A stretch of DNA of 64,000 nt, taken from the NCBI GenBank assembly GCA_028280445.1, contig JANQLU010000052.1, forward strand, positions 84,403 through 148,402, read 5' to 3'. Each line of letters opens with the position of its first letter. The first letter of the stretch is position 1. The notes under the pieces were generated by a model. That model worked only from the letters and a program-made list of their open reading frames with translations, had not been told where the DNA came from and ran no database searches. Source of the stretch: Pirellulaceae bacterium. Lineage in GTDB: Bacteria; Planctomycetota; Planctomycetia; Pirellulales; Pirellulaceae. Made by a program: the position numbers and the translations under genes. Shown here one piece after another: positions 26,972-36,111 of this stretch.

Positions 26972-27186
26972 CGTGCCACTGGCTCAGCCAGTGCATTGAC
27001 ACAATCACTTTCGAAAACTACCTCTTGCTGCTTAGTTTTCTCTACATACATGGCAGCAAGATTTGGGATTCAAAACCTTTGATAACAAATTCAGGTTTTT
27101 GCCACGAGCTAAATCGCAACAAAGACACTGGCAAAGCCAGTGGCACCCAAAATCAAACTCAAGCACATGACAGTGCCACCCCAGCC
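26972..27186. mobile_element. Non-autonomous RAYT-derived element (family D, copy 4)
   Basis: About 215 bases with GTGCCACTGGC at the left, CACTGGCAAAGCCAGTGGCA at the right, the shared interior (CTCTTGCTGCTT) and the closing GACAGTGCCACCCCAGCC. It lies immediately beyond the stop of the lipoprotein gene. Confidence 0.8.
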
Positions 27187-27187
27187 A

Positions 27188-27382
27188 TCAATCAAAAAAC
27201 CACTTTAGCCCAACGTAAACAAACGCCCCAACCATCCCTATTGCAGTAAAAACGGAACGGCCGCCGAAGGGCCTACCGGGGGGACCGACCTCAAAGCCAA
27301 ATATGAAAGCGACAATCATCGCAGCCAGCAGAACACCAAGCAACAACGAAACCAAACCAAAGAATTTTTTGATTAAACGCAA
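27188..27382 (-). CDS. Small hypothetical membrane protein
   Basis: 64 residues with two predicted transmembrane helices (about 7-28 and 43-60) separated by a Gly/Pro/Arg-rich loop (PPGRPFGGR). It starts at TTG 27382 with no good ribosome site, so expression is uncertain. It abuts the family D element on its 3' side. Possibly a genuine small membrane protein. Confidence 0.4.
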   Translation of the reverse strand: MRLIKKFFGLVSLLLGVLLAAMIVAFIFGFEVGPPGRPFGGRSVFTAIGMVGAFVYVGLKWFFD

Positions 27383-27738
27383 ATTCTGTGCTGCACTTAA
27401 AAGGAATCAATCGACCCGATAACTAGTTATTAACGTGTGCAGGCTGGAAGTTTATCCCGCGTCTGCAGATCGTATAACCTACCAGAGAATCGGCTATTTT
27501 TCCAATTTTCCAGCCATTTTCGGTGATTTGCGTATCACGGTGAATGAAAAAGCAAATCGCCACTGGCTACGAGTGGAATGTTGGTCAAGGTATTTTTTGC
27601 GTGTCATTCTTTCCCCGTGGTAGCGAAAGTCGAAAGCAAAAAAATCTGCTATGTTTTTGTAGTTTGCTTTGTTGCTGGAGTACGTGCCCAACCGAAGCAG
27701 CGATCAAAACGCAAACGCAATCAATAGCTACAACCGAC

Positions 27739-27764
27739 TGGTGGCACTGGCTTCGCCAGTGCAA
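27739..27764. mobile_element. Family D half copy
   Basis: One terminal hairpin only (GGTGGCACTGGC, CTTC, GCCAGTG). It lies 12 bases before the stop of a minus-strand gene. The 390-base stretch 27383-27775 holds no convincing gene otherwise. Confidence 0.65.
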
Positions 27765-27775
27765 AACAACGGCTG

Positions 27776-28426
27776 TTACTTCGCTTTCAAATTAGGCGAT
27801 GTCTCTGTTTGCTCAAGTGACAAATCAACGTAAATATTATTTTTGCTGCGAGACACGCTGATCGATTTGATTACACCTTCGACAATCAGCGTCTTTTTGT
27901 TTTTGAATTTCTTGGCCGCCGCAACCAATTCATCATCGCCCGAATAAGTGAGTCTGTTGTGATACAGTCCAGAACGTGATCCGTATCGCTGGACCATGGT
28001 GTATCCACGCGATGGAATCGTTACCACAAAGTATTCAATAGTTGCTTTGTACTTGGGTTGGGATTCGTTGAATCGATGTGATGGATTGACGGCATGCGAA
28101 ATCGATTTGATTCGAGCTTTGTGCACAATCGAATGCCCAACATAACGTTGGACAAATTCGTTGACTTCTTTGGTTTCAATCGCGTCCCAATTCTTGTTTT
28201 TGCGTGGCTGTAAATGATCGGGCAACGACTTGAGAATTGGTAAAGCCGATGCAAGTGTTTTGTCGGTCCGATGGTAGCCGGCGGCTTCCGCTTTTTCGAC
28301 ATGGCGACGTAGCTCTCGAAGTTCCTTTTGAGCCGCCGCCAATTTTGCTTTGAGAGCCTTGATTTCGTCAGTCTTGGATTCTTGGACAGGCGACACGACC
28401 ATGAGAATCAGCAGTAGAATGTTCAT
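27776..28426 (-). CDS. Secreted coiled-coil protein with OB-like domain
   Basis: 216 residues. The N-terminus is a short export signal (about 1-15). A coiled coil follows (about 18-52, KALKAKLAAAQKELRELRRH). The C-terminal 110 residues alternate strands (KARIKSISHA, KYKATIEYFVV, KKTLIVEGVIKSISVS, NIYVDLSLE) in the manner of an OB or tRNA_anti-like fold, seen in other secreted bacterial proteins of unknown function. No partner gene. Confidence 0.6.
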   Translation of the reverse strand: MNILLLILMVVSPVQESKTDEIKALKAKLAAAQKELRELRRHVEKAEAAGYHRTDKTLASALPILKSLPDHLQPRKNKNWDAIETKEVNEFVQRYVGHSIVHKARIKSISHAVNPSHRFNESQPKYKATIEYFVVTIPSRGYTMVQRYGSRSGLYHNRLTYSGDDELVAAAKKFKNKKTLIVEGVIKSISVSRSKNNIYVDLSLEQTETSPNLKAK

Positions 28427-28879
28427 GTTGATTTGATGGGATTTGAGAATGATTTTCGTCGTGATTTGTCAGTGAGACCTGGACTGATTTTAGGATGAGA
28501 ATCTAAGGCTTCGCAATATTGGGGAAGCAAATCTAGCAGCGGGTGAGCTACACCACCCGCCCCACTCTTCACGCGAGTAGCGAACCAGCTAAGCGGGGCG
28601 TTCTGTCCAGGTGGAGAAACGCAAGGCGGTAATTTTTTTGAAGCCTAGGTGTTTGGGTAGTTGGTTGGTTTGTTGCGCTACCGGTGTCAGTGTGTTGGTA
28701 GGTTGGTTGTGGGAGGTTCAAAGAAAATTACAAAGCCGCGTTTACTACCTTGACAGGTTGCTCCCGCGTGCGGATAAAACTCTCGCGAAGATGGGGCAGG
28801 CGTGTTTAAAAACAAAGGCCGCGTACGATACCAAAGCACAGTTGGTATGCAAAACCCGCTTTCAATTTATAGACTTGGT

Positions 28880-30271
28880 TTACTTCAAGTCATCGGGGTG
28901 TTCGCCGAGTTTGAACAATACGCCGTATTTGCTTTGTGATAAGATCTTGTTGAGTTGGATTCGTTTTCCAAAAACAAGTTGAGCAGCTGCTCCAACTACA
29001 GCTCCAAGTCCGCTCGCAATAAAACTCGTGTTGACGTCACTCCCCGCAAACAGTGATACCGATAAAAACACGAATGCAGGCGTAATCGTGGAGGTTAATA
29101 CTTTAAAATCGCCTTCGTTTTTGACAGCCTCTAGTTGTAGTTTTAACTGACGTAGGGCAGGTCGAATGCTGTCGTTAATAATTCTGTCAACGTCTTTTTC
29201 GATTGTGTCGTTGTTGTCGTCTGACCTCACCAAATCATCAACGGCATTCCAAAGAACAACTAGTTCATTTTGAAACCTTGTCCTTAGTTTGACGACCTGC
29301 TCCACAGAGTATTTTTCCATGTTTGGAAAACGCTCTTCAATCATCACTTTTGTAACCCTTGCAGAAACCAATGAATTTGTTTTGTCTATTTCCGACTCCA
29401 CTTTGAAAAGATTGGATACAAATTGGGTCGCAGCAAAAAAAGACTCATCAAAAGTTAATAGAACCGCATGCTTATCAGCCAAAACTTGAATACAAATCAA
29501 GATGTAAAGCAAAAAACAAAATGCTTCGTCTATGTCAATTGTGTCTTGCTTGTCTACTAATTCATATATTTGATCTAGAATGTCTGGAGGTGCTTTTGCT
29601 TCGAAAATATAGATGATGGACAGAATTATCGAGTCCAATGACGCAGGACAGGCAGTTTGATGCGTATACAACAATTCAATTGCAGTTTCCATGCGTTCGC
29701 GTGCTGATTTTCTTAAACGCCTTTGCTTTGCAGAAGAATACCTGTTTTGTTTTTCACGGTCTCGTTTTAAGCGTTCACGGTTTGCATTGAGGCTATAGGT
29801 GAAACGCTCAAAAGTCTCATCCATAATTTTATTGAATTCGATCTGATTTTTTGGTCCCACAAAGAAATTATCCGTTAATGGAATGACGAATCCTTTGTTG
29901 ACTGCAGTTTGCAACTGAGGTGCAAAATCAGTTACAAATTCTTCATAATCTTCGAAATCGTGACGGGGAAGTGTTGGTAAAGTATTTAATCGAAAAGACT
30001 CCGCCGATTCCAAAAGCGTCGCATCTGTTTCCTTCATGCTGCCAAGTTCTTGAATAATGTCTTCCTTCGATTTGCCTTTGGCCAGCTGCTCTTTGTAAAA
30101 TTGAAATTTGAATTCTTTGAACGCGTGGTAGCTGTACGCGGATTTGAATGTCGGGACCCATCCTGGGTTTAAACCTGAAAACACATAAGTCTTCTCAGAG
30201 AAAAAGATTGAGTGCTTTAAGCACCGTACAAAATCGGGTCCGGTGTCAGGGCACAAAAGCGTATTTCGCAT
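28880..30271 (-). CDS. Hypothetical protein with C-terminal membrane helices
   Basis: 463 residues, no recognised domain. The first 400 residues are charged and helical, with a basic segment (about 165-190, RDREKQNRYSSAKQRRLRK) and acidic patches. Two hydrophobic helices lie near 395-445, the second Gly/Ala-rich. It is more AT-rich than surrounding housekeeping genes. The gap of 453 bases downstream (28427-28879) contains one small hairpin (GCGGGTG with CACCCGC at 28539-28560) and nothing else that I can support. Confidence 0.6.
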   Translation of the reverse strand: MRNTLLCPDTGPDFVRCLKHSIFFSEKTYVFSGLNPGWVPTFKSAYSYHAFKEFKFQFYKEQLAKGKSKEDIIQELGSMKETDATLLESAESFRLNTLPTLPRHDFEDYEEFVTDFAPQLQTAVNKGFVIPLTDNFFVGPKNQIEFNKIMDETFERFTYSLNANRERLKRDREKQNRYSSAKQRRLRKSARERMETAIELLYTHQTACPASLDSIILSIIYIFEAKAPPDILDQIYELVDKQDTIDIDEAFCFLLYILICIQVLADKHAVLLTFDESFFAATQFVSNLFKVESEIDKTNSLVSARVTKVMIEERFPNMEKYSVEQVVKLRTRFQNELVVLWNAVDDLVRSDDNNDTIEKDVDRIINDSIRPALRQLKLQLEAVKNEGDFKVLTSTITPAFVFLSVSLFAGSDVNTSFIASGLGAVVGAAAQLVFGKRIQLNKILSQSKYGVLFKLGEHPDDLK

Positions 30272-30582
30272 AAGCCATTACCTCGTAATGTCGCACCAAT
30301 CAAACATAAAGCCTCGCATCTGGCAAAGCCCCCCAGACCTTTATAACATGGGGGGTTCTATCACCCCGATTCCTCCCAAACAGCGTTGCCTTACGGACAT
30401 TTGTAGGCAGTTGGCTGGGGAAATGGTGATTTGCGGGGTGGCCATGTTGATCATGATAGCAATCCGCTTTTAGCGTTGGGCTTTTCAATCAACTCAAAGT
30501 CTCAAGTTCGATGGGCATTTGGTCTGTCGATTGCCCGGTAAGATAGCTCCCTTGGGGTCCGGGGGCAATGAGCTTCGTTCTA
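30272..30582. other. Intergenic stretch, one short hairpin
   Basis: No gene is supported here. The only structure seen is a CCCCCCA/TGGGGGG hairpin at 30329-30355 with a 13-base loop, on the 5' side of the hypothetical gene at 28880-30271. Confidence 0.5.
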
Positions 30583-31776
30583 TTACTTGTCACGCTTCAA
30601 GTTTTGGCGCAGGTCTATTTTGCCAGGCGGTTTTTTTTGGTCCTGACTGCGAATAGCGAGTTTCTTTTTGTATTGAGCCAACCTGTAATCGAGTGAATTC
30701 CTTTTTGAAACACTCTTGTCTTTGGCTAGATTGATGGCCTGCAATTGATATTTGATCGCGTCTTCAAATTCACCATTTTCGGCGTAGGCTGCGGCAAGTG
30801 TATCCAAATGATCATAGTTTTTCCATTTGGACAAGTCGCATGCAGACTTTGCAAGTTTCACAGCACGTTTTCCGTTTCGCATGCGTTTGTGTTTGCAGGT
30901 TGACAATAACCATGCATAATGGTTGAGTGCAAAGGAGTATTCGGGATCCAATTTCAAGACGTATTCATAATCACTAATCGCTTTTTCGTATTCGTCAATT
31001 TGGTGGTAGCAATATCCACGAGATGCGATTGCAATTCTGAGTTTTGGTGCAAGTTTCAACGCTAAATTGTAATCACTGATCGCATTATCGTATTTGCCCA
31101 AGGATTCGTAGCTTTGACCTCGATTCGCGTAGATGGCGTATTCGGGCTCACCTATATTGATTGCAAGCGTATACGCGTCTATTGCCTTGTCTTCTTTATC
31201 AAGGCCGCTATATGCCATTCCTTGATAATGGAGAAGTACTGAAGTTTTGGGCCCGAGTCGAAACGCACGGTCGAATTCCGCAATGGCATCTTTATACCGT
31301 TTTGAGTATACCAGCGAAACTGCAAGTTTACGGCTCGCCTTAGCATTCTTTTGATTAAGGCGCAAGGCAGCATCAAAGTTTTCGCTGGCCTCCGGATATC
31401 GTTCTAGTTCGAACAAGACTACGCCTCTAGCATAGTAGTTGGTTTCAAGTTGACCTTTGAAGAAGTCGTCGGCATGCTTGTCGAGCTTAATTACGTCTCT
31501 CTTTTTAATGTACCCTGAGAATTTGGCGGTTTGAATCTTAATTTCGTCCTTGTCGATCCTGAGTATGCGCAATACTTCACCTGCATCAAGTAAACCTACT
31601 TGTTTTCTACTAAACATAACGGGTATCGAGCCGCGGCGTGTGACGACCAAGTCATCGCGTTGGAATTCCTTTTGCGCAGCTAATTGGGAAATAAATGGCG
31701 TCCAAGCAAATACTGCAATTGTGAACAGTGCAGTACTCGTTACGCTTCTTGCGAAACACGTGTATATAGATCGCAT
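30583..31776 (-). CDS. Secreted SH3-like and TPR-repeat protein
   Basis: 397 residues from ATG 31776. A signal peptide lies at about 5-34. Next comes a small beta domain (about 36-95, DDLVVTRRGSIPVM to SGYIKKRDVI), similar to bacterial SH3-like modules. Six or more tetratricopeptide repeats of 34 residues follow between about 110 and 290 (AIAEFDRAFRLGP, AIDAYTLAINIG, AISDYNLALKLAP, AISDYEYVLKLDP). Two more helices close the solenoid. Likely a periplasmic protein-assembly factor. The 3' end is lysine- and proline-rich. Confidence 0.82.
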   Translation of the reverse strand: MRSIYTCFARSVTSTALFTIAVFAWTPFISQLAAQKEFQRDDLVVTRRGSIPVMFSRKQVGLLDAGEVLRILRIDKDEIKIQTAKFSGYIKKRDVIKLDKHADDFFKGQLETNYYARGVVLFELERYPEASENFDAALRLNQKNAKASRKLAVSLVYSKRYKDAIAEFDRAFRLGPKTSVLLHYQGMAYSGLDKEDKAIDAYTLAINIGEPEYAIYANRGQSYESLGKYDNAISDYNLALKLAPKLRIAIASRGYCYHQIDEYEKAISDYEYVLKLDPEYSFALNHYAWLLSTCKHKRMRNGKRAVKLAKSACDLSKWKNYDHLDTLAAAYAENGEFEDAIKYQLQAINLAKDKSVSKRNSLDYRLAQYKKKLAIRSQDQKKPPGKIDLRQNLKRDK

Positions 31777-33009
31777 TGTAAACAACTCCAAATTGTTCCC
31801 AACTGTCAAGTTGAGGTGGGTGTAAGCTAGATCAGAACAAATCTCGGCAAGACCAATGTTTCGCCACGATACAGAAATGCTATCAGTTGCAAATTGAAAG
31901 TACAAATTTTGCTAGGAGTGTGGGGAAGCAAGAAGATGATAGTCAAGCCCGAAGGAAGGAAATGGCAAGCCTATACTTGAAGGGTACACCACCGAGCTAA
32001 CGCGAATGATTCACAACTCGAAACCCAGAGTTGGCCCCGCCACTCTGACGTCTATACTTTCTATTGCTAAGAGCAAAAAAAAAGGGCCGTGTTACCACGC
32101 ACGGACCCCGACCGATCGACGACAACTATCAACGTCGATATAGCCATTTTCCAGAAAAAAAATTTCTGGTCAACGAGAAAAATTATAGTGGAAATTCCCG
32201 CCGCTAGCCTACTCTGATTCGGGCCGTTGTTTGACAAAAACGTGCACTTTTTGGATGCACCAAAAACACCCAAAATCGGACTCAAAAAACGGGTGGGGAA
32301 GAATTATCGCGACGTTGAAAATCTTCATACGTCTAGGCATTTTTGTATCACGAACCGAACATAACAAACATTATCGGACGTTGGGGATTGGCCTAAATAA
32401 TAGACTCTGCACTGTTCTTTCCTACGCTTTTCAAAGTCTCGAATATGGTCGCTTTGCTTTGTCTGATTGAGTCGATAAATCGATGCGTCAAGAAGCGCTG
32501 GGCGCCTTGCAAAGGCGCATTTCCAAGCGGTTCAAAATCACTGCGCCATCGCGCGATGCCAACAGAAAATTCATTCTCCCAGTTCCCAATTCCGCGAACG
32601 AAATTTCGCAGTAGCGGATACAAAAAATGTGCTTCGGAAATGTGTTCCAAAAAAGTAATCTCAGAATCGATTCAATGTGGTGCGTGAAATGCCGCTGCAG
32701 AGTCCATTTGGGTGAAAATTGGATGACGGGTCCGGCATCGGTCAATCGATAGCCTTATTTTCGGATGAATCGTTTCAAACCGTCGCAGTCCGGCAAAAAC
32801 GTCTTGGCAAAACGGTCATCGCAAGTAAATATCTTTGGCCGACTAATTCCAAGCAGTTTTCGTCGAATTCCCTACCTTTCTGGCTTCCAATTTCATCGTT
32901 TCGCAGGTCGAATTTTGCAATCCGGTAATTAAACTGGAGTTGACGGCTCGTATAATTAGCCGCCCTTGTCGAACCCGGTTTCCTTCGTCTCAATTTCCTG
33001 TACTCGTCG
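31777..33009. other. Long non-coding stretch
   Basis: 1.2 kb without a convincing gene. On the minus strand two short frames near 32393-32745 overlap and switch phase, which could be the remains of a broken gene, but I cannot name it. A possible small RNA with a terminator lies at 32067-32190. A TATAAT sits at 32951-32956, about 55 bases before the glycosyltransferase start, without a matching -35 box at normal spacing. Confidence 0.4.
32067..32190 (-). ncRNA. Candidate small RNA with intrinsic terminator
   Basis: On the minus strand a TATAAT hexamer (complement of 32183-32188) is followed after about 80 bases by a GC-rich hairpin (GGGTCCGTG ... CACGGCCC) and nine T residues ending near 32069. 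Two further small hairpins (CCAGAAA/TTTCTGG and TCGAC/GTCGA) lie between. No open frame fits. There is no clear -35 box, so this is only a candidate. Confidence 0.3.
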
Positions 33010-34278
33010 ATGATCAGCATCATTGGAATTGCGCTGGCAGCGCTATTGCTGTTTCTGGTTTTGCATGCCTGGGTCTGCGCGTTGATTTTTCTGTTTCAAA
33101 CGCGCCGAGCTCCCGTCACTCGCGCGAATGACCAACAGTTGCCCAAAGCGGCGATACTGATGGGACTCAAAGGTGCCGATCCCGATCTGGCCGAAGGTTT
33201 GCAGCGGCTAATCCAACAAGACTATCCGGATTTCGAATTCCACATTGTTGTTGACAGTCGAAACGATCCAGCCTGGCCGGTTGTTCAACAAGCGATCGAG
33301 GCGACGGCGGCGGACCACGTTTTCGTCGATGTCTATCGCCCAAGTCGAGACACGGGTCCGGTCAACTGTACTAACGCCAAACAAGTTCAAATTCTCCGCG
33401 GATTGGATGATTCGATCGATGTTGTCGCGATGGCCGATGGTGACTTGATGGCTCACCCCAACTGGCTGCGCGATTTGGTGTCGCCGTTGGTCAATGAAGA
33501 AAACGTCGGAGCCACATTTGGCAACCGTTGGTTCATGCCGGAAATTGGCCGCTGGGGTTCGCTGGTTCGCTATGTCTGGAATTCCGTCGCCGTGGTTTCC
33601 ATGTATTTTTTAAACGCGCCGTGGGGAGGCTGTTACGCGATTCGAATGAGTGTTGTGCGCGAAATGGGTTTGATTGACAAATGGGCCAAAGTCCTGGCCT
33701 TCGATGCATCGACACCGCGCGATTTGAAACAGTCCGGTTTGAAACTTCGTTTTGTGCCTTCGCTGATCATGCCAAATTATGAAGAATGTCGTTTGAGTTT
33801 TTGTCACAATTTTTTTCAACGACAATTGACTTGGACGCGGCTCTATCATCCGGCGTGGAACGTGATTGCCATGTACGGCATCGTCGCCGGACTGGTTCCC
33901 CTGCTCAGTTTGATTTGGATTCCCGTATCGTTCCTAACGGGCAATCCATTCACCGCATGGTTGGTGATTGGCGGATTGATTTTCAATTGGTTGGTCCAAT
34001 GGATGTTGCTTTATTATTTGCAATCCAACATGGAGCCAATCATGATGGAATCTGGTAAAGAAAAACGATGGTTCAATACAACGCGTGGGATCAAGCTGTT
34101 ACTTGTGATCCCGTTAACGCAGTTGATTCAGTTTTCTGCAATGTTGGCAGCAATGATTTGCAGAAAAGTTCGGTGGCGTGGGATTCAACTTGAGATTCAT
34201 TCACCGACGGACATCCGCATGGTCGGCTCCGTCGATCCTGAAGCCATCATTGCAAAAAATGCCCGCGAGTCCATTTGA
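33010..34278 (+). CDS. Membrane glycosyltransferase, family 2/21 type
   Basis: 422 residues. A transmembrane helix at about 4-28 is followed by a GT-A glycosyltransferase domain: HIVVDSRNDPA near 78-88 (nucleotide site), the metal-binding ADGD near 143-146, APWGGCYA near 200, and QRQLTWTR near 270, which is the Q/RxxRW-like acceptor motif of processive or ceramide-glucosyltransferase-like enzymes. Three or four membrane helices follow (about 285-395). It is the first gene of a five-gene operon for a modified sugar, so it probably transfers that sugar to a lipid or growing polymer at the inner membrane. Confidence 0.82.
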   Translation: MISIIGIALAALLLFLVLHAWVCALIFLFQTRRAPVTRANDQQLPKAAILMGLKGADPDLAEGLQRLIQQDYPDFEFHIVVDSRNDPAWPVVQQAIEATAADHVFVDVYRPSRDTGPVNCTNAKQVQILRGLDDSIDVVAMADGDLMAHPNWLRDLVSPLVNEENVGATFGNRWFMPEIGRWGSLVRYVWNSVAVVSMYFLNAPWGGCYAIRMSVVREMGLIDKWAKVLAFDASTPRDLKQSGLKLRFVPSLIMPNYEECRLSFCHNFFQRQLTWTRLYHPAWNVIAMYGIVAGLVPLLSLIWIPVSFLTGNPFTAWLVIGGLIFNWLVQWMLLYYLQSNMEPIMMESGKEKRWFNTTRGIKLLLVIPLTQLIQFSAMLAAMICRKVRWRGIQLEIHSPTDIRMVGSVDPEAIIAKNARESI

Positions 34279-34289
34279 GGTAGCATCAC

Positions 34290-35075
34290 GTGAAAGTCGC
34301 AATACTTGCTGGTGGAAAAGGCGTTCGCTATTCGTGCAACAACGAAAAAGTACCGAAGCCACTTGCACCGATCGGAGGCCGACCGATACTCTGGCATCTG
34401 TTCAAATATTATCAGTCGTTTGGATTCCATGATTTTGTGATTGCCTTGGGGCATCGTGGGCACCAGATTCGACAACACTTTCGTGCCCGATCCCGATCCC
34501 CTGTCGCGGTCGGTCACCTTCGTTCCAATGGTTCGAATGGTTCCAATGGTTCGGCGGTTTGGAATAATCGCGAACCGCTGCAGCTGGATTTCGTCGATAC
34601 CGGAATAAACACGCCGACGGCAGCGCGTGTTCGACGGCTCCGGGATCATCTCGACGACGGACCTTTCATGATGACTTGGAGTGACGGGTTGGCGGACATC
34701 GACCTCGACCGTTTGCTGGATTTTCATCGCTCGCATGGAAAACTCGCGACGGTGACCGCGGTGCATCCCCCTGCTCGCTTTGGCGAATTAACAATCGATG
34801 GTGATTGCGTCACGGCCTTTCACGAAAAACCGAAACACTTGAAAAAAGAATGGATTAACGGAGCGTTCTTTGTGCTCGAACCGGGCATCTTTGATTACAT
34901 TCCCGATCGCGACGTGGCCTGGGAACGCGAGCCGATGGAAAACCTCGCGCGTGATGGTCAATTGATGGCGTATCGACATTCCGGTTTCTGGCAGTGCATG
35001 GACACGGTCACGGAACAAAAATTGTTAGAAGACTTTTGGCAATCGGGCAACGCGCCCTGGAAACGATGGAACTAA
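34290..35075 (+). CDS. rfbF: Glucose-1-phosphate cytidylyltransferase-like nucleotidyltransferase
   Basis: 261 residues with the sugar-nucleotidyltransferase N-terminus KVAILAGGKGVR and KPLAPIGGRPILWHLFKYY, closely resembling RfbF, which makes CDP-glucose from glucose-1-phosphate and CTP. The acidic motif is WSDGLADID (usually YGDGVSDVD), so the first acidic metal site differs in context. EKPKH and WINGAFFVLEPGI are as in RfbF. Near residue 75-85 there is an insert of Asn-Gly-Ser repeats encoded by a 9-base tandem repeat. Start is GTG 34290, 11 bases after the glycosyltransferase stop. Confidence 0.82.
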   Translation: MKVAILAGGKGVRYSCNNEKVPKPLAPIGGRPILWHLFKYYQSFGFHDFVIALGHRGHQIRQHFRARSRSPVAVGHLRSNGSNGSNGSAVWNNREPLQLDFVDTGINTPTAARVRRLRDHLDDGPFMMTWSDGLADIDLDRLLDFHRSHGKLATVTAVHPPARFGELTIDGDCVTAFHEKPKHLKKEWINGAFFVLEPGIFDYIPDRDVAWEREPMENLARDGQLMAYRHSGFWQCMDTVTEQKLLEDFWQSGNAPWKRWN

Positions 35076-35076
35076 A

Positions 35077-36111
35077 ATGAAAGTATTAGTAACCGGAAAT
35101 CTTGGTTACATCGGGACGGTTTTGACCCCGATGCTGTTGGACTCGGGGCACGACGTGGTGGGTCTCGATAGCGACCTGTATCGCGACGGAGATTTTTCGA
35201 ATCCTCCTGACACGCCGACGATCATCAAAGATATTCGCGACATCGAGCGATCGGATCTGGAAGGTTTCGAAGCAGTGATTCATTTGGCGGGTATCTCTAA
35301 CGATCCCCTGGGTGATCTGAATCCCGACGCCACTTATGAAATCAATCATCGGGCGGCCGTTCACGTGGCGCGGCTGGCAAAAGACGTGGGCGTGCAAAAG
35401 TTTCTGTTCGCATCGTCCTGCAGTCTTTATGGTGCGTCCAACGATGAGTTGCTGGATGAAAATTCAGATTTCAATCCGGTCACTCCGTATGGCGAGTCCA
35501 AGATTCTTGTTGAACAGGATTTGCAGGAACTTGCCAGTGATACTTTTGCACCCACTTATCTGCGTGCGGGAACCGTTTACGGAATCTCGCCACGACTACG
35601 CGGTGACTTGGTCGTCAACAACTTGACGGGATACGCCGTGACCACAAACCAGGTGTTTCTGAAAAGTGACGGGACGGCATGGCGGCCTTTGGTCCACGTC
35701 GAAGATATCGCCCGCGCCTACACTGCTTTGCTGGAGATGCCCCTCGAACAAGTTTGCAATGAAGCATTTAATGTTGGTCGCAGCGGCGAAAATTATCAAA
35801 TACGAGACGTCGCGAATCAAGTTTCCGAAGTGACCAACTGTGAAGTGCAGTTTGCCGCAGGAGCCTCGGCCGACAAACGATGTTACAACGTTGATTTCTC
35901 TAAATTGGAACAGACGGTTCCCGGTTACCAGCCCCAATGGAATTTGCGAGCCGGAATCGAACAGATTTACCGAGCTTATTTGGAATTCGGTTTAACTGAG
36001 GAAGCGTTTCTGGGCACAAAATTTTTGAGGATCAACTGTGTCAAAGAACGTCAGGCGAACGGCGAGTTGGATTTGCAATTGTGTTGGGTGTCAAATTCAG
36101 TAACGTCATGA
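35077..36111 (+). CDS. NAD(P)-dependent sugar epimerase/dehydratase (extended SDR)
   Basis: 344 residues of the extended short-chain dehydrogenase family. The Rossmann motif GNLGYIGT is at about 7-14 (normally TGxxGxxG), the acidic residue D at about 32 suggests NAD, and the catalytic Tyr and Lys are in YGESK near 142-146 with Ser near 117 (ASSCSLYG). FNVGRSG is the C-terminal sugar site. Such enzymes epimerise or oxidise nucleotide sugars. It starts two bases after the nucleotidyltransferase and overlaps the next gene by four bases. The last 25 residues are not family-like. Confidence 0.88.
   Translation: MKVLVTGNLGYIGTVLTPMLLDSGHDVVGLDSDLYRDGDFSNPPDTPTIIKDIRDIERSDLEGFEAVIHLAGISNDPLGDLNPDATYEINHRAAVHVARLAKDVGVQKFLFASSCSLYGASNDELLDENSDFNPVTPYGESKILVEQDLQELASDTFAPTYLRAGTVYGISPRLRGDLVVNNLTGYAVTTNQVFLKSDGTAWRPLVHVEDIARAYTALLEMPLEQVCNEAFNVGRSGENYQIRDVANQVSEVTNCEVQFAAGASADKRCYNVDFSKLEQTVPGYQPQWNLRAGIEQIYRAYLEFGLTEEAFLGTKFLRINCVKERQANGELDLQLCWVSNSVTS

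Noticed and set aside
27435..27623. 62-residue plus-strand frame
   Set aside because: No ribosome site, unusual composition and position within a gap between repeat copies.
28611..28982. Plus-strand open frame of about 120 residues
   Set aside because: Begins at GTG with no ribosome site, has a random composition with many Cys/Trp, and overlaps the end of the more convincing minus-strand gene.
32393..32745. Two overlapping minus-strand frames of 85 residues as a broken gene
   Set aside because: No family resemblance in either frame and no clear single frameshift that would join them; kept only as a remark.
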